A stretch of 64,000 nucleotides of DNA, from assembly GCA_910574745.1 (NCBI GenBank), contig CAJTCE010000004.1, forward strand, positions 124,001-188,000, written 5' to 3'. The notes under the pieces were generated by a model, which did not search any database, was not told the origin of the DNA, and was given only the letters and a program-made list of their open reading frames with translations. The DNA is from Lachnospiraceae bacterium (GTDB taxonomy: Bacteria > Bacillota > Clostridia > Lachnospirales > Lachnospiraceae). Made by a program: the position numbers and the translations under genes. Position 1 is the stretch's first letter, and every line of letters starts with the position of its first letter. Below, one piece after another: positions 55,125 through 64,000 of the stretch.

Positions 55125-56138
55125 ATGGCAAAAGAAGGAGAGAGTATTACAGGCGTTCAAAAAGCAGCAGTTCTGGTTATTGCTTTGGGACCTGAAAAGT
55201 CTTCCCAGATATTCAAGCATTTGAAGGAAGAGGAAATAGAAGAACTGACTTTGGAGATTGCCAATACCAGAAGCATCACACCGCAGTTAAAAGAAGAGAT
55301 TATCAATGAATTTTATGAAGTCTGCCTTGCACAGCAGTATATTGCCGAAGGCGGTATCGGCTATGCCAAGGATCTACTGGAAAAGGCCCTGGGAGAAGAA
55401 AAGGCTCTGGATGTTATCAGCAAGCTGACCACATCCTTACAGGTAAAGCCTTTTGAATTTGTAAGAAAGGCCGAAGCTTCCCAGATTTTGAACTTTATTC
55501 AGGACGAACATCCACAGACGATTGCATTGATTTTATCTTATTTGGCGCCTCAGCAGGCTGCTCTTATTATGTCAGCCCTGCCGCCGGATCGCCAGGCGGA
55601 TGTGGCAAAGCGCGTGGCTACCATGGACAGAACCAGTCCGGATGTCATCAAGGAGGTGGAGAGAGTGTTGGAATCAAAGCTTTCTTCTCTGGTAAATCAG
55701 GATTATACAGTTATCGGTGGTGTGGATGCAGTAGTAGAAATTTTAAATGCTGTAGACAGAGGAACCGAGAAACATATTATGGAGACTCTGGAAATCGAGG
55801 ATCCGGAGCTGGCAGACGAAATCCGCAAGAAAATGTTTGTATTCGAGGATATTCTGCTGCTTGACGACCGTGCAATCCAGAGAGTACTCAGGGATGTGGA
55901 CAACAATGACCTTGCAGTTGCCCTTAAGGGATCCACAGAGCAGGTACAGAATGCAATCTTTAACAACCTGTCCAAGCGTCTGGCTGCCATGATCAAGGAA
56001 GACATGGAATTCATGGGCCCTGTACGTATGAAGGACGTTGAGGAAGCGCAGCAGAAGATTGTTAATATTATCAGGAAACTTGAAGATTCTGCGGAAATTA
56101 TTATTTCCAGAGGTGGAGGGGACGAGATTGTTGTCTAG
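55125..56138 (+). CDS. fliG: Flagellar motor switch protein FliG
   Basis: This 337-residue C-ring protein couples the MS ring to MotA. It has the N-terminal FliF-binding domain (TGVQKAAVLVIALGPEKSSQ), the middle domain with EHPQTIALILSYLAPQQAA and the C-terminal torque domain with VFEDILLLDDRAIQRVLRDV. Its stop overlaps the TTG start of fliH by 8 bases. Normal length. Confidence 0.98.
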   Translation: MAKEGESITGVQKAAVLVIALGPEKSSQIFKHLKEEEIEELTLEIANTRSITPQLKEEIINEFYEVCLAQQYIAEGGIGYAKDLLEKALGEEKALDVISKLTTSLQVKPFEFVRKAEASQILNFIQDEHPQTIALILSYLAPQQAALIMSALPPDRQADVAKRVATMDRTSPDVIKEVERVLESKLSSLVNQDYTVIGGVDAVVEILNAVDRGTEKHIMETLEIEDPELADEIRKKMFVFEDILLLDDRAIQRVLRDVDNNDLAVALKGSTEQVQNAIFNNLSKRLAAMIKEDMEFMGPVRMKDVEEAQQKIVNIIRKLEDSAEIIISRGGGDEIVV

Positions 56139-57000
56139 TCACAATATATACAAATTCAATCAGATTGTTCTGCAGGATTCCGAAACAAGGGTTATTGATT
56201 CCAATGAGCGGATGGCAGAAAAAATTGCGGAGCTTTCAAGAAATCTTCAGGAAACCATGGGAGAAAACGACGGAGAGCATTTTGCCGAAGAATTTACAGA
56301 AGGAATTGAGGCTGTAAAAGTTTCTCAGCTTTTGGATGAAGAGGGAGGCAATATTATCAGGGAGCCTGTTTATGAAGGCCCCAGCCCGCAGGAACTCTTA
56401 GATGAGGCTAAAGAACAGGCGGACGCCATGTTAGAGCAGGCCAAAGAGGAAGCGGAGGCGCTAAAAAGCCATGCCTATGAAGAAGCTTTTGCCAAAGGCA
56501 AAGAAAAGGGATATGCGGACGGTTTTCAGGAAGCAGAGGTCCTAAAGGAAAAGCTTCGGAGGGAATATCAGGAAAAAGAAGAGCAGCTTACCCGGTTTTA
56601 TCAAAGCAAATTAGAAGAATTAGAGCCTTCCATGGTAGACGTTCTGACTGATATTTACGAGCATGTTTTTAGTGTGAATTTCTCGGAGAACAGGGATGTG
56701 GTAATCCATCTGCTTAAAAACACCCTGCAGAAAATGGAAGGCTGTTCGGAATACCTGATTCATGTTTCCAGGGATGATCTGGCTTTTGTCAGTATGCAGA
56801 AGAATACCCTGCTTGAGGCGGGAGGCGTAGTGAATGCCAATTTCGATATTATTGAGGACGTAACCTTAAAGAAAAACCAGTGTCTGATTGAGACGGAAAA
56901 CGGCATTTTCGATTGCAGTCTGGGTGTGGAATTAAAAGAACTGAAAAAACAACTGTTATTGCTTTCCTATGAAGGAAAGGATGCATTGAATGATAATTAA
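56131..57000 (+). CDS. fliH: Flagellar export regulator FliH
   Basis: About 289 residues. It has a long coiled N-terminal half (EAKEQADAMLEQAKEEAEAL) and the conserved C-terminal FliI-binding domain. FliH regulates the ATPase FliI in the flagellar type III apparatus. The likely start is TTG 56131 (SSHNIYKFNQIV) behind GGAGGGG, overlapping the fliG end by 8 bases; an ATG-initiated frame from 56038 would lie inside fliG and read other text. Its stop overlaps nothing and fliI follows closely. Confidence 0.9.
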   Translation: MSSHNIYKFNQIVLQDSETRVIDSNERMAEKIAELSRNLQETMGENDGEHFAEEFTEGIEAVKVSQLLDEEGGNIIREPVYEGPSPQELLDEAKEQADAMLEQAKEEAEALKSHAYEEAFAKGKEKGYADGFQEAEVLKEKLRREYQEKEEQLTRFYQSKLEELEPSMVDVLTDIYEHVFSVNFSENRDVVIHLLKNTLQKMEGCSEYLIHVSRDDLAFVSMQKNTLLEAGGVVNANFDIIEDVTLKKNQCLIETENGIFDCSLGVELKELKKQLLLLSYEGKDALNDN

Positions 57001-57014
57001 AGGAGTTGCAAACA

Positions 57015-58328
57015 TTGGCAAATGCAACCATTAACCTCAAAAAGTACATAAAAGCTCTGGATATGACTTACTACAAAAAAATGGGAAAGGTCATGAATGT
57101 GGTAGGGCTTACGATAGAATCTGCGGGACCCGATGCCAAAATGGGCGATTTATGCAGGATTTATAAGGAAGGCAGAAGCGGGGAATCTATTCTGGCGGAA
57201 GTGGTGGGATTTAAAAATAACCACACCTTGCTGATGCCCTACGAAGCCACAGATCGGATTGGCGGCGGCTGTATTGTAGAAAACGAGGGAGTTCCCCTTT
57301 CCGTGCCGGTAGGCGAAGATTTACTGGGAAAGACATTAGACGGTCTGGGAAGGCCTGTTCACGGAGAGGAAGTGCACTGCCTTCAGAGCTATCCCATAGA
57401 AGCGCCGGCCCCGGACCCTTTAAAAAGAGAGATTATTGATACCATACTGCCCCTTGGCGTAAAGGCTGTGGACGGCCTGATTACGGTTGGAAAGGGACAG
57501 AGAATTGGAATTTTTGCCGGTTCCGGTGTGGGAAAATCGACCCTGATGGGGATGTTTGCCCGTAACACCAGGGCCGATATTAATGTTATTGCACTGATTG
57601 GCGAACGTGGCAGGGAAGTGCGGGAATTCATCGAAAGGGATTTGGGCGAGGAAGGCATGCGACGCAGCGTGGTCGTTGTGGCTACCTCGGATAAGCCTGC
57701 CCTAGAGCGAAAAAAGGCCGCTTTAACAGCTACGGCAATTGCAGAGTATTTCAGGGATAAGGGAAGGGACGTTCTGCTTATGATGGATTCCCTTACCCGT
57801 TTTTCCATGGCTCAGCGGGAAATCGGCTTAGCCAGCGGGGAACCGCCTGTTACAAGAGGGTATCCCCCCAGCGTTTATTCGGAAATGCCCAGGCTCTTAG
57901 AGCGGGCGGGAAGAAATGAGACTGGCTCCATAACGGGACTTTATACGGTCTTGGTAGACGGCGATGACTTTAACGAGCCTATTACGGATACGGCAAGAAG
58001 TATTCTGGACGGACATATTATGTTAGACAGGAAGCTTGCCCACAAAAACCATTATCCGGCAATTGATGTGCTGCAGAGTATTTCAAGATGTATGAGCCAG
58101 ATAGCGGAAAGCGGACATAAACAGGCGGCGGGCAAGCTTAAAAATGTTTTGGCTACCTACAATGATGCGGAGGATTTGATCAATATAGGCGCTTACAAAA
58201 AAGGCAGCAATCCGGGCATAGATTATGCCATAGAAAAGATAGAGGCCGTAAATCAGTTTCTGATGCAGCAGACAGATGAAAAAATTCCTTTCGAAGAGGA
58301 AATTCAAAAGCTGATGTCGCTTTTTTAA
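57015..58328 (+). CDS. fliI: Flagellum-specific ATP synthase FliI
   Basis: The 437-residue ATPase of the flagellar export apparatus resembles the F1 beta subunit. Walker A GIFAGSGVGKSTLMG is clear, with ERGREVREFIERD and the Walker B LLMMDSLTRFSMAQREIGLA. I choose TTG 57015 (ANATINLKKYIKALD) because AAAGGAG is about 9 nt upstream; TTG 57006 is too close. Length is normal. It is preceded by fliH, its partner. Confidence 0.97.
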   Translation: MANATINLKKYIKALDMTYYKKMGKVMNVVGLTIESAGPDAKMGDLCRIYKEGRSGESILAEVVGFKNNHTLLMPYEATDRIGGGCIVENEGVPLSVPVGEDLLGKTLDGLGRPVHGEEVHCLQSYPIEAPAPDPLKREIIDTILPLGVKAVDGLITVGKGQRIGIFAGSGVGKSTLMGMFARNTRADINVIALIGERGREVREFIERDLGEEGMRRSVVVVATSDKPALERKKAALTATAIAEYFRDKGRDVLLMMDSLTRFSMAQREIGLASGEPPVTRGYPPSVYSEMPRLLERAGRNETGSITGLYTVLVDGDDFNEPITDTARSILDGHIMLDRKLAHKNHYPAIDVLQSISRCMSQIAESGHKQAAGKLKNVLATYNDAEDLINIGAYKKGSNPGIDYAIEKIEAVNQFLMQQTDEKIPFEEEIQKLMSLF

Positions 58329-58364
58329 TTCCCTCTTTTATCGGATCCGGATGAAGGAGACAGT

Positions 58365-58817
58365 ATGGGAAGATTTGTTTATCGGATGCAGAACATTCTG
58401 GAAATCAAGGACAAAATGGAACAGCAGGCAAAAAATGAGTTTGCCGCCGAGAATATCCGGGTTCTGGAGGAAGAAGAAAAACTACAGACGTTTGTACATA
58501 AACGGGAAAATCTGGAGATGGAAGGAAAGAAGCTGCTTTTGGCAGACAGATTATCCATTTTGGACATTGAAGAGAACAAGAAGCTGGTCGCCCATGCCAG
58601 GGAGCAGATCAGGGCACAGACCATTCAGGTACGTATGGCCCATAAAAGGCTGGAAGAAAAAAGGGTAAAGATGCAGACGGCGATGCAGGAGCGGAAGACC
58701 CAGGAAATATTAAAGGAAAAGGCTTTTGACGTATTTCTACAGGAAGAAAAAGCCGCGGAAAGCAAGGAAATAGATGAATTGACCAGTTATACCCACGGTC
58801 AGAAAAACAGGCAGTAA
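58365..58817 (+). CDS. fliJ: Flagellar export chaperone FliJ
   Basis: This 150-residue, almost fully helical coiled-coil protein (FVYRMQNILEIKDKMEQQAK onward) has the size and position of FliJ, between fliI and the MotE-like gene. FliJ is the central stalk-like part of the export gate ATPase. Sequence conservation in this family is low, so the call relies mostly on coiled-coil content and context. RBS AAGGAG. Confidence 0.88.
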   Translation: MGRFVYRMQNILEIKDKMEQQAKNEFAAENIRVLEEEEKLQTFVHKRENLEMEGKKLLLADRLSILDIEENKKLVAHAREQIRAQTIQVRMAHKRLEEKRVKMQTAMQERKTQEILKEKAFDVFLQEEKAAESKEIDELTSYTHGQKNRQ

Positions 58818-58827
58818 GGTGGTAACG

Positions 58828-59709
58828 ATGGCAAACGAAAATTTAGAACAACAGATTACCGTAGATCCCAAGGCGGAGCGGAAAAGGCTGAATGAAGAAA
58901 AGAAAAAACTGAAGCAGGAACAGAAGGCCCAGAAGAAGGAAGCCAAGAAGCGAGCCAAGGAACTGGCCTTAGAGGAAGCAAATATTGCGGATGAGGACGA
59001 GGGCAGTACCATATCGGTTGTGATTGTGACCGCCATTATCATTGTTGTGTGGCTGGGAATATTGGCATTGCTCATAAAGCTGGATGTGGGAGGCTTCGGC
59101 TCCAATGTACTGGCGCCTATTTTAAATGATGTTCCGGTATTAAACAAAATTCTGCCGGAAACGGAAGAAACAGAGGTAAGTGTGGGCGAGAGCTATGGCG
59201 GATATAACAGCTTAAGGGATGCGGTTGACCAGATTGAGCGTCTGGAACTGCAGCTGGCCCAGGCACAGTCCAATCTGGATACGGATGCGGAAGAAATTGC
59301 CAAGCTGAAGGCAGAGGTTGAAAGGCTTTCTACCTTTGAGCGGAATCAGATAGAATTCCAGAGAATTAAAAATGAGTTTTATGAAGAGGTTGTTTATGCG
59401 GAAAACGGCCCGGGGGCAGAAGCGTATGCCAGATATTATGAGGCTATGGATCCGGAAACGGCGCAGAATCTCTACAAAGAAGTGATTGCGGAAGAAAAGG
59501 AATCCGAAGAGGTTTTGAACTATGCACAGGCTTATTCGGAGATGAAACCCAAGGAGGCGGCCGCTATTTTTGAAGAGATGACCAATAATCTGGATTTGGC
59601 GGCGAGGATTTTAGGCGTGATGGAGCCGGATGACAGAGGAGCGATCTTAGGAGCTATGGATCCGGAAATTGCAGCCCGTATTACCAAAATAATGGATCCC
59701 GAGTCTTAA
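58828..59709 (+). CDS. MotE-like (YlxF-type) flagellar membrane protein
   Basis: This 293-residue protein has a basic N-terminal coil, one membrane helix (about 58-82), a coiled coil (about 125-180) and a C-terminal MgtE_N-like helical repeat with KPKEAAAIFEEM, AARILGVMEPDDRGAILGAM and AARITKIMDPE. This layout is that of MotE/YlxF proteins, which act as motor-stability or periplasmic chaperone factors in flagellar operons of many bacteria. ATG 58828 is preceded by AAGGTGG; a GTG at 58819 is also possible. It sits between fliJ and fliK. Confidence 0.8.
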   Translation: MANENLEQQITVDPKAERKRLNEEKKKLKQEQKAQKKEAKKRAKELALEEANIADEDEGSTISVVIVTAIIIVVWLGILALLIKLDVGGFGSNVLAPILNDVPVLNKILPETEETEVSVGESYGGYNSLRDAVDQIERLELQLAQAQSNLDTDAEEIAKLKAEVERLSTFERNQIEFQRIKNEFYEEVVYAENGPGAEAYARYYEAMDPETAQNLYKEVIAEEKESEEVLNYAQAYSEMKPKEAAAIFEEMTNNLDLAARILGVMEPDDRGAILGAMDPEIAARITKIMDPES

Positions 59710-59797
59710 GAAAAACTTTCTAAATACCGATATATCCTATAGGCAGGAGTCATTCTGCCGCAAGATATAGAAAATATGAAAGAAAGGAGGAAGATGG

Positions 59798-61267
59798 ATG
59801 ACCAGCATACCAGTAAATGATATTTCCGCAGTTTCCATGTATAGGCAGGGAAAGAGCGCTGTTAAAAACGGCTCAGACCAGACAGAGGAGCTGGCAGGCA
59901 GCTTTCAGGATGCCATGAATCAGGCAAAAAGCAATCAGATGGATGCGGCTAACAATAATTCCGTGAAGAACACGGCGTCGGGAAGTATAACCCGTGTATC
60001 CGATTCTGCGGCAGGCAGTAGCGCCAAGAAGGATTCTTCGGTTAAACAGGCTGACAATGCTGCAAAAAGCGATAATTCCAAAGGCGCTGACAAAACAGGG
60101 GAGCCGGACGGGACAAAAGCGGATAATGAAGTAAAAGAGACTGATAATGCCGAGGATACTGTTGATAAAACGGCAGATAAGACGGAAGAAGAAGTGGTTG
60201 AAAAGGTAGCAGATGAGCTGGATGTGACAGAGGAAGAGGTTAAAGCTGCCATGGAAGCTTTGGGGCTTACCGTTATGGATCTTTTGAATCCGGCCAATAT
60301 GGCGGCGCTTGTGAATGCCTTAAACGGGGAAGACGATCCTCTGGCGTTCTTAACTGACGGAAATCTTTTTGAGTCGGTAAAGCAGCTGACAACGGCGGTT
60401 ACCGAAATCATTGATGCAAATGCAAAAGAGCTTTCCAATGAACTGGATCTTAATTTGGATGAAGCGCTTTCTGTGATGGAAGAAGCCATGAAGGGTGCGG
60501 ATACGGCAGATATGCAGGAGAAAGCGCCAGTGATTGTGGAAATTGAAAGAGAGCCGGTTTCCGAACCGGAACACATCAATGGAGGAGAGAATCGGGATAA
60601 GATTTCGGAAGAAACCGTGGTTTCCGAAATTGATGATGAAAAGAACGCTTCGGATCAGACGTATGGCCAGAATCAGAATATGCTGCAGTCCGGCCAGGAT
60701 GGTTCGCCTTTGGTAAACCAGCTGATGAATCAGGAGTTATCAGGCGTAGGAGAGATGCAGGATGTGGAAGTACCTTTTAGTTCCTACGTGGATACGGAAG
60801 ATATTATCAATCAGATTGCGGAATATGTAAAAATTCGCCAGAGTGAAAGCTTATCGGAGATGGAAATATCCTTAAATCCCGAAAGTCTGGGTCATATCCG
60901 CTTACAGGTGGCTTCGAGGGAAGGCGTGATCACAGCAGCCATTACAACGGAAAATGAAGCTGTCAGACAGGCGCTGATGGTTCAGGCTATGACCTTAAAG
61001 GAAGAACTGAATGAGCAGGGCTTAAAGGTTGAAGCAGTAGAGGTAACCGTGGCAAGCCATGAGTTTGAAAGAGATATGAAGGGCGGCGGAGAAGAGGCGC
61101 AGAATCTGTTTGAAAGACAGGTTCAGAAACAGCTGAGACGCAGAATTGTCGTTGACAGTCTGGAGCAGGCGGAAGAGATGCTTGCCCACGAGGAGTTATC
61201 CGATGCGGAAAGACTGCAGATTGACATGATGGCAAAAAGTGGAAACAGTGTAGATTTTACAGCATAA
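59798..61267 (+). CDS. fliK: Flagellar hook-length control protein FliK
   Basis: The 489-residue FliK has a long, low-complexity acidic/Ser-rich N-terminal region (1 to about 310) and the conserved Flg_hook domain near the C-terminus (SEMEISLNPESLGHIRLQVA, then TLKEELNEQGLKVEAVEVTV). FliK measures hook length and switches export specificity. The RBS AAAGGAGG is excellent. The FliK N-terminus is variable in all genera, so its low complexity is normal. Confidence 0.93.
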   Translation: MTSIPVNDISAVSMYRQGKSAVKNGSDQTEELAGSFQDAMNQAKSNQMDAANNNSVKNTASGSITRVSDSAAGSSAKKDSSVKQADNAAKSDNSKGADKTGEPDGTKADNEVKETDNAEDTVDKTADKTEEEVVEKVADELDVTEEEVKAAMEALGLTVMDLLNPANMAALVNALNGEDDPLAFLTDGNLFESVKQLTTAVTEIIDANAKELSNELDLNLDEALSVMEEAMKGADTADMQEKAPVIVEIEREPVSEPEHINGGENRDKISEETVVSEIDDEKNASDQTYGQNQNMLQSGQDGSPLVNQLMNQELSGVGEMQDVEVPFSSYVDTEDIINQIAEYVKIRQSESLSEMEISLNPESLGHIRLQVASREGVITAAITTENEAVRQALMVQAMTLKEELNEQGLKVEAVEVTVASHEFERDMKGGGEEAQNLFERQVQKQLRRRIVVDSLEQAEEMLAHEELSDAERLQIDMMAKSGNSVDFTA

Positions 61268-61285
61268 TAAGAAAGGAGAAAAAAT

Positions 61286-62011
61286 ATGGTATCAGCAGCA
61301 GTGGTTGACGGCGTATTACAGCAAAAGGTCAATGAGACGAAAGAAGAAAAGAAAAAAACCGGCAAAACCGATTCATCAACCCTTGACAAAGACGCATTTT
61401 TACAGCTTTTGGTAGCACAGATGAAATATCAGGATCCTTTGGAGCCTACCTCCAATACGGAGTATATTTCCCAGTATGCTACATTCTCGGAGCTGGAGCA
61501 GATGCAGAACATGAGCAATACCATGGAGCTGACCCGTGCGGCAAACCTGGTAGGTCAGACAGTAGCGGTGGAAGCCGTTGACAGCAACGGAAAAACAACC
61601 AGCGATATGGGAGTTGTGGACTACATCAGCTATGAAAACGGAAAGGCCTTGATCTGGGTAAACGGTAATTCTTATGAACTGGATGAAGTTGTTGAGGTGG
61701 CGGATGCGGAATATATTGAAGCATACTCTATGGCACTGACCCTCAAAACGGCCATTGACAGGCTTCCTACAGTTGCAAACCTGACGATCAGCAACAGAGA
61801 AGCGGTAGAGTCCATTAAAGAGACCTATGATTCCATGAATGATTACCAGAAGAGTTTCATTGCCACCGAGTTAAAAGAGAAGATTGACGCATATGTGACA
61901 AAGATGAATGAATTGATAAAGCTTGATGAGAACTCTCAAGGCGAAGACGGAGATGGCGAAGACAGTGGAAGTGATGAAACAGAAGGAACTGAAAGCGGAG
62001 ATGGCCAGTAA
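61286..62011 (+). CDS. flgD: Flagellar hook cap scaffold FlgD
   Basis: The 241-residue hook-cap protein starts with the FlgD signature region (SSTLDKDAFLQLLVAQMKYQ, DPLEPTSNTEYISQYATFSE) and has a C-terminal part of unusual make-up (a helical stretch with an acidic Gly/Ser/Asp-rich tail, about 215-241). It caps the growing hook for FlgE assembly. It is followed by the small operon protein and flgE. Confidence 0.94.
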   Translation: MVSAAVVDGVLQQKVNETKEEKKKTGKTDSSTLDKDAFLQLLVAQMKYQDPLEPTSNTEYISQYATFSELEQMQNMSNTMELTRAANLVGQTVAVEAVDSNGKTTSDMGVVDYISYENGKALIWVNGNSYELDEVVEVADAEYIEAYSMALTLKTAIDRLPTVANLTISNREAVESIKETYDSMNDYQKSFIATELKEKIDAYVTKMNELIKLDENSQGEDGDGEDSGSDETEGTESGDGQ

Positions 62012-62069
62012 GGCAATCGGATAAGGCTTTTGGTAAAATCCACAGACAGTAGAAAAGGGAGGAGTTTTT

Positions 62070-62480
62070 ATGAATAAGATTCAACAGAACTTCCTTTCAA
62101 ACCTGCAGATTCAGGAGCGGTATTTCAATACGTCAAAGACCGCGGGAGCGGACAAAGGGAAAGCGGCAGGGGGAGTATCCTTTCAGGACATTCTGGCACA
62201 GAAATCCCTTGATGCGGCTTTGGGGACACCCCTTAAGTTTTCCAAGCATGCATCCAATCGTTTGGCAGACAGAAATATTGAATTGACCGTGGATCAGATG
62301 GAAAGGCTGGCTGAAGGAGCACAAAAGGCCGGAGTGAAAGGAATCAGAGATTCACTTGTTATGGTCGACAATCTGGCGTTTATCGTAAATGTACCAAATA
62401 GTACAGTGGTAACGGCCATGGATCAGAATCAGGCGGATGAAAACATTTTTACAAATATTGACGGAGCCGTTATAGCATAG
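62070..62480 (+). CDS. Small flagellar operon protein (TIGR02530-type)
   Basis: This 136-residue protein has a basic-hydrophobic middle SKHASNRLADRNIELTVDQM and NLAFIVNVPNSTVVTAMDQN, matching the conserved 'flagellar operon protein' found between flgD and flgE in Firmicutes and spirochaetes. Its exact role is not established; it is thought to be a flagellar structural or assembly factor. The RBS AGGGAGGAG is strong. Confidence 0.85.
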   Translation: MNKIQQNFLSNLQIQERYFNTSKTAGADKGKAAGGVSFQDILAQKSLDAALGTPLKFSKHASNRLADRNIELTVDQMERLAEGAQKAGVKGIRDSLVMVDNLAFIVNVPNSTVVTAMDQNQADENIFTNIDGAVIA

Positions 62481-62562
62481 GCCGGACCTTTTAAGGGGGC
62501 TTTTGGACGTTTTCGAATGACAGAGGAAACGGACGGTTCAAAATCAGGAGGTTGATTTAACT

Positions 62563-64000
62563 ATGATGAGATCATTGTTTTCTGGTGTGGCAGGTTTAAA
62601 AACGCACCAGACCAGGATGGATGTTATCGGTAACAACATCGCAAACGTAAACACAACAGCATATAAGTCGCAGACAATGGTATTCCAGGATCTGATGTAT
62701 CAGACCACACAGAAGGCGTCGGGTTATAATGCTGCTACAGGGCTCGCCGGCGTTAACGCAAGACAGATTGGTCTTGGTGTTAAAACGGGAGCCATCAGTA
62801 CGGCTATTGAGACACCGGGTTCTACTCAGACTACAGGAAATCCTTTTGATCTTAAGATCACGGGAGATGCTTTCTTTATTGTCAGCGACGGAAACGAAAA
62901 CCTTTTCACAAGGGACGGTTCTTTTTATGTAGATGGCGTAGGTAATCTTGCCATGAGCTCCAACGGATATAACGTTATGGGGTGGCAGGTAGATGAAACA
63001 ACAGGCGCTATTAAGAAGGATACGGTATCGGCTCTTCGTATTATGAGCCCTGAAAATATGACCTATCCTCCGGAGGCTACGTCTAAGGCTTATGTTTCCG
63101 GCATTATTGATAAGTTTGACGTTCAGGCATCTTCCGAGTCAGGTAAGATCTTAAACTTGAGCTTTTTTGATAATCTGGGTTATGATTATACGGCTAAATT
63201 GTCCATGAAGTCCACAGGAACCAAGGGAATGTACACTGTTGAACTGAGCGCCATTCTGGATTCCAGCGGAAAAGAGGTAGAGATTCCTGGATTGACCTTC
63301 GGCACAAATCAGGTTGTTGAAGATCCCAAGACTCTGGGACTGAGCAATGCTTTTACATATGATGCGACTGCAAATACGTTTACGTATCTGGATGAGGACG
63401 GGGTAACGACCCAAACCATCAATCTTGCCAGCAATACGCTGACAGATGATGAGAAAAATAAGCTGGCAAGCGCATACGGTTATTCCAGCTATGAAGAATT
63501 TTCCAAGATTAATACTGCAAACGGCTCCATTGCGGCCTTGATAGACGCAGGACAGTTTGCGGGAGAGCTTCAGGCGGACGGTTCCATTGCGGCAACGGGC
63601 AGAACCATTACAGGTGGGGTTTTGCAGTATAATGTATCCAGCGGTCACCTTGAGAGCGTAAATGGTCTGGCTAATGATTTGAGCTTGAATTTATCTTTTG
63701 GCGAGGAAGAAGTGCCTGCAGGTCCTTTTACAACCATCAATATAGACTTCTCTACATCCACGAACCTCAATAATGAGGGTGCCAGCACTATCGGTGCAGA
63801 CCCGGGGGATATAGAAGGGGACGGTGTAGGACGTAAGTTAGGAAAGCTTTCCGGCATTTCCATCCAGAGGGACGGTATGATTTATGCGACCTATGACAAC
63901 GGTCAGAGAAGGCTTTTGGGACAGATCGCGGTTGCAGAATTCCCCAATGCGTCAGGTCTCGAAAAGCGCGGCGACAATTTGTATGCGGCTACCTTAAACT
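62563..64000 (+). CDS. flgE: Flagellar hook protein FlgE (3' partial)
   Basis: Starts at ATG 62563 (AGGAGG at 62546-62551) and stays open to the window end, so about 479 codons are visible and the C-terminus is missing. The N-terminus MMRSLFSGVAGLKTHQTRMD and VIGNNIANVNTTAYKSQTMV is the FlgE/FlgG rod-hook motif, and the later SDGNENLFTRDGSFYVDGVG and LGQIAVAEFPN confirm FlgE. It forms the hook filament outside the cell. Confidence 0.95.
   Translation, partial: MMRSLFSGVAGLKTHQTRMDVIGNNIANVNTTAYKSQTMVFQDLMYQTTQKASGYNAATGLAGVNARQIGLGVKTGAISTAIETPGSTQTTGNPFDLKITGDAFFIVSDGNENLFTRDGSFYVDGVGNLAMSSNGYNVMGWQVDETTGAIKKDTVSALRIMSPENMTYPPEATSKAYVSGIIDKFDVQASSESGKILNLSFFDNLGYDYTAKLSMKSTGTKGMYTVELSAILDSSGKEVEIPGLTFGTNQVVEDPKTLGLSNAFTYDATANTFTYLDEDGVTTQTINLASNTLTDDEKNKLASAYGYSSYEEFSKINTANGSIAALIDAGQFAGELQADGSIAATGRTITGGVLQYNVSSGHLESVNGLANDLSLNLSFGEEEVPAGPFTTINIDFSTSTNLNNEGASTIGADPGDIEGDGVGRKLGKLSGISIQRDGMIYATYDNGQRRLLGQIAVAEFPNASGLEKRGDNLYAATLN

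Noticed and set aside
60001-60200. Low-complexity acidic region of fliK as a possible foreign insertion
   Set aside because: Variable, low-complexity N-terminal regions are normal for FliK.

Overview
The window looks like a chromosomal segment of an endospore-forming, flagellated, anaerobic Clostridia member, most likely a Lachnospiraceae relative; I cannot name the genus. The reasons are the spore genes (gpr, spoIIP, a Spo0A-type DNA-binding domain, sigK), codY directly ahead of a clostridial-type flagellar operon, a Gram-positive type IV pilus cluster without an outer-membrane secretin, strong AGGAGG ribosome-binding sites and moderate GC. I see no rRNA, tRNA, CRISPR array, insertion sequence or phage gene.

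Layout. 1-3.2 kb: the 3' part of a GNAT-HAD fusion gene, a run of three hairpins, and a two-gene zinc-ribbon/TPM membrane module. 3.2-6.6 kb: sporulation and translation genes (gpr, rpsT, spoIIP) plus a stand-alone Spo0A DNA-binding domain. 7.0-7.7 kb: a decayed peptide-modification/export locus (radical SAM maturase and ABC exporter ATPase remnants). 7.8-10.8 kb: lepA-hemW. 10.9-24.1 kb: a cell-surface glycan or lipid-linked sugar cluster with an ATP-grasp ligase, a Gfo/Idh/MocA oxidoreductase, a GT2 polyprenyl-phosphate glycosyltransferase, two polytopic glycosyltransferase-like proteins, a pair of 4-TM ArnE/ArnF-like proteins, a WecE-type aminotransferase and, on the other strand, a double-length YfhO protein. 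24.3-29.3 kb: sigK-pilT, then comM and dprA. 29.5-48.7 kb: one long type IV pilus operon (pilB, pilC, pilin, pilD, a pilM-pilN fusion, pilO, four minor-pilin-like genes and a 1632-residue exported protein). 49.0-52.0 kb: topA and codY. 52.3 kb to the end: the flagellar operon flgB-flgC-fliE-fliF-fliG-fliH-fliI-fliJ-motE-like-fliK-flgD-(small flagellar protein)-flgE, which runs off the window.

How it fits together. The dprA-topA-codY-flgB order resembles the usual Firmicutes arrangement, but here a 19-kb pilus operon sits between dprA and topA. Two motility/surface machines are therefore neighbours, with CodY between them. PilB carries a textbook MshEN cyclic-di-GMP-binding repeat pair, so pilus extension is probably controlled by c-di-GMP. 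CodY appears to control its own promoter through a 13-of-15 match to the CodY box. The most novel item is the giant last protein of the pilus operon. It has a signal sequence, three repeats of a 'VLEI-P' strand followed by a Rossmann-like segment, and calcium-type loops, and together with the large minor pilins it may form a pilus-tip structure.
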